The position numbers and the translations under genes are program-made. Positions 14,227-14,636 of a DNA stretch of 14,636 nt are shown one piece after another. The stretch spans positions 1 through 14,636 of the forward strand of contig JBBTWV010000044.1 in assembly GCA_038062615.1 (NCBI GenBank), read 5' to 3'. Origin of the DNA: JBBTWV01 sp038062615 (GTDB taxonomy: Bacteria; Patescibacteriota; Gracilibacteria; UBA1369; UM-FILTER-53-11). Below the pieces are notes generated by a model, which saw nothing but the letters and a program-made list of their open reading frames with translations, was not told the origin of the DNA and did not search any database. The first letter of the stretch is position 1. Each line of letters begins with the position of its first letter.

Positions 14227-14258
14227 AGGGCCGAGGGGAAATCCCCACGATTCCACCA
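14227..14258 (+). other. Shrunken second copy of the tRNA-like element (acceptor/T-arm minihelix)
   Basis: AGGGCCG (14227-14233) echoes the first acceptor strand, GGGGAAATCCCC (14235-14246) replaces the T arm with a four-base loop, and CCCCACGATTCCACCAG repeats the first element's 3' end with one change (G to A at 14250 relative to 14180). It therefore looks like the first element with the D and middle arms missing and the T loop cut from seven to four bases. Pairing of the acceptor strands is imperfect, so it may be a remnant rather than an active RNA. Confidence 0.4.
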
Positions 14259-14322
14259 GGCAATTTTCACTGCCGCTAGTATTGTAACAATTTGCTCAAT
14301 AACTTCAAGAATTATTATTTCA

Positions 14323-14616
14323 CTACTCCTCTTCCGGGGCGTTGGTTATGGAATATTCGGGTTCATCATTTAGGTCAGTATCTTCAAGACAGAAAAGTTC
14401 GTGGTCGGATGTAAACATTATTTGACCATCAGGCTTACCATCGCCATCATGGTCTTGGCATTTAGCAATTTCAGTATTTGTCCTGATCCGATCTGCAATT
14501 TCCTTTGCAATTAGCCCGAGAGGAAGAAGAGCAATTGCCGCAGCAACGGCTAAGTTACCGGCCCGTTTTAAACGAGGATAACGGGTAATGTAAAGCAGAT
14601 GGAACAGTCCTAACAC
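14323..14616 (-). CDS. Small membrane protein with a calcium-loop-like motif
   Basis: The 97-residue frame has a basic N-terminal stretch (RYPRLKRAG, 12-20), a single hydrophobic helix at about 21-39 (NLAVAAAIALLPLGLIAKEI) and an acidic outer part. That part contains CQDHDGDGKPDG, whose D-x-D-G-D-G-x-x-D spacing resembles thrombospondin type 3 or EF-hand calcium loops; a second cysteine in LFCLED could pair with the first. The C-terminus is acidic (APEEE). The start is uncertain: the first usable codon is GTG at 14616-14614, which lies in the 3' arm of a strong hairpin, and a stop codon lies five codons upstream. The frame could be the downstream part of a damaged gene. I do not recognise a family. 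Confidence 0.5.
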   Translation of the reverse strand: MLGLFHLLYITRYPRLKRAGNLAVAAAIALLPLGLIAKEIADRIRTNTEIAKCQDHDGDGKPDGQIMFTSDHELFCLEDTDLNDEPEYSITNAPEEE

Positions 14617-14634
14617 CTTTGATGGGTGTTAGGA
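14608..14634. other. Ten-base-pair perfect hairpin at the window edge
   Basis: TCCTAACACC (14608-14617) and GGTGTTAGGA (14625-14634) pair over ten bases around TTTGATG. On the minus strand it covers the GTG start of the small membrane protein and an AAAGG just before it, so it could hide the translation start. It could also be a terminator stem for a gene beyond the window, but the following bases are not in view. Confidence 0.5.
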
Positions 14635-14636
14635 TG

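Noticed and set aside
14117..14258. A complete tmRNA gene, or a circularly permuted one
   Set aside because: No tag reading frame ending in LAA/ALAA-like residues, no pseudoknot-sized body, and the GGGG end precedes the CCA end at close range, the opposite of the permuted order.

Overview
This window looks like bacterial DNA of the candidate phyla radiation (Patescibacteria). It pairs an archaeal-type AMP phosphorylase with a ribose-1,5-bisphosphate isomerase, has short intergenic gaps and overlapping ATGA/TAATG gene junctions, lacks clear Shine-Dalgarno sites, and carries large unrecognised proteins. TGA is a normal stop at several tight gene junctions (2446-2448, 10530-10532, 12392-12394), so this is not a lineage that reads TGA as glycine (Gracilibacteria/Absconditabacteria). 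Peregrinibacteria would fit, but the sequence alone does not prove it.

Layout. (1) 97-5046, plus strand: a five-gene operon. AMP phosphorylase and ribose-1,5-bisphosphate isomerase turn AMP into ribulose-1,5-bisphosphate. An unrecognised exported protein with an internal repeat lies between them, and a dCMP-deaminase-like enzyme and a GT28 glycolipid glycosyltransferase follow. No RubisCO is in the window. (2) 5101-9924, minus strand: an unrecognised 904-residue soluble protein under a consensus promoter that should give an almost leaderless mRNA, then a membrane protein with a degenerate PP2C domain outside-in joined to a likely propeller domain. (3) 9968-12394, plus strand: the conserved rpmH-rnpA-yidC-jag cluster (ribosomal protein L34, RNase P protein, membrane insertase, KH/R3H RNA-binding protein) behind a near-consensus promoter. 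(4) 12391-14008: an SLH-RlpA cell-wall protein whose stop codon lies in the end of a 166-bp inverted-repeat element, then a small FtsL/FtsB-like membrane protein. (5) 14089-14258: a compact tRNA-like/tmRNA-like RNA with a shrunken second copy behind it. (6) 14323-14616, minus strand: a small membrane protein with a calcium-loop-like motif, its start inside a hairpin at the window edge.

Small repeats run through the window. GC-rich GAGCGAA-type elements occur at 3822, 5048, 11836 and inside the 13492-13657 element; a different palindromic repeat is inserted in frame in rnpA. Two of these add amino acids to conserved proteins. The points most worth a second look are the tandem tmRNA-like elements, the TA-flanked MITE-like element, the in-frame repeats, the inactive PP2C domain, and the pattern of -10 boxes placed 6-8 bases before start codons.
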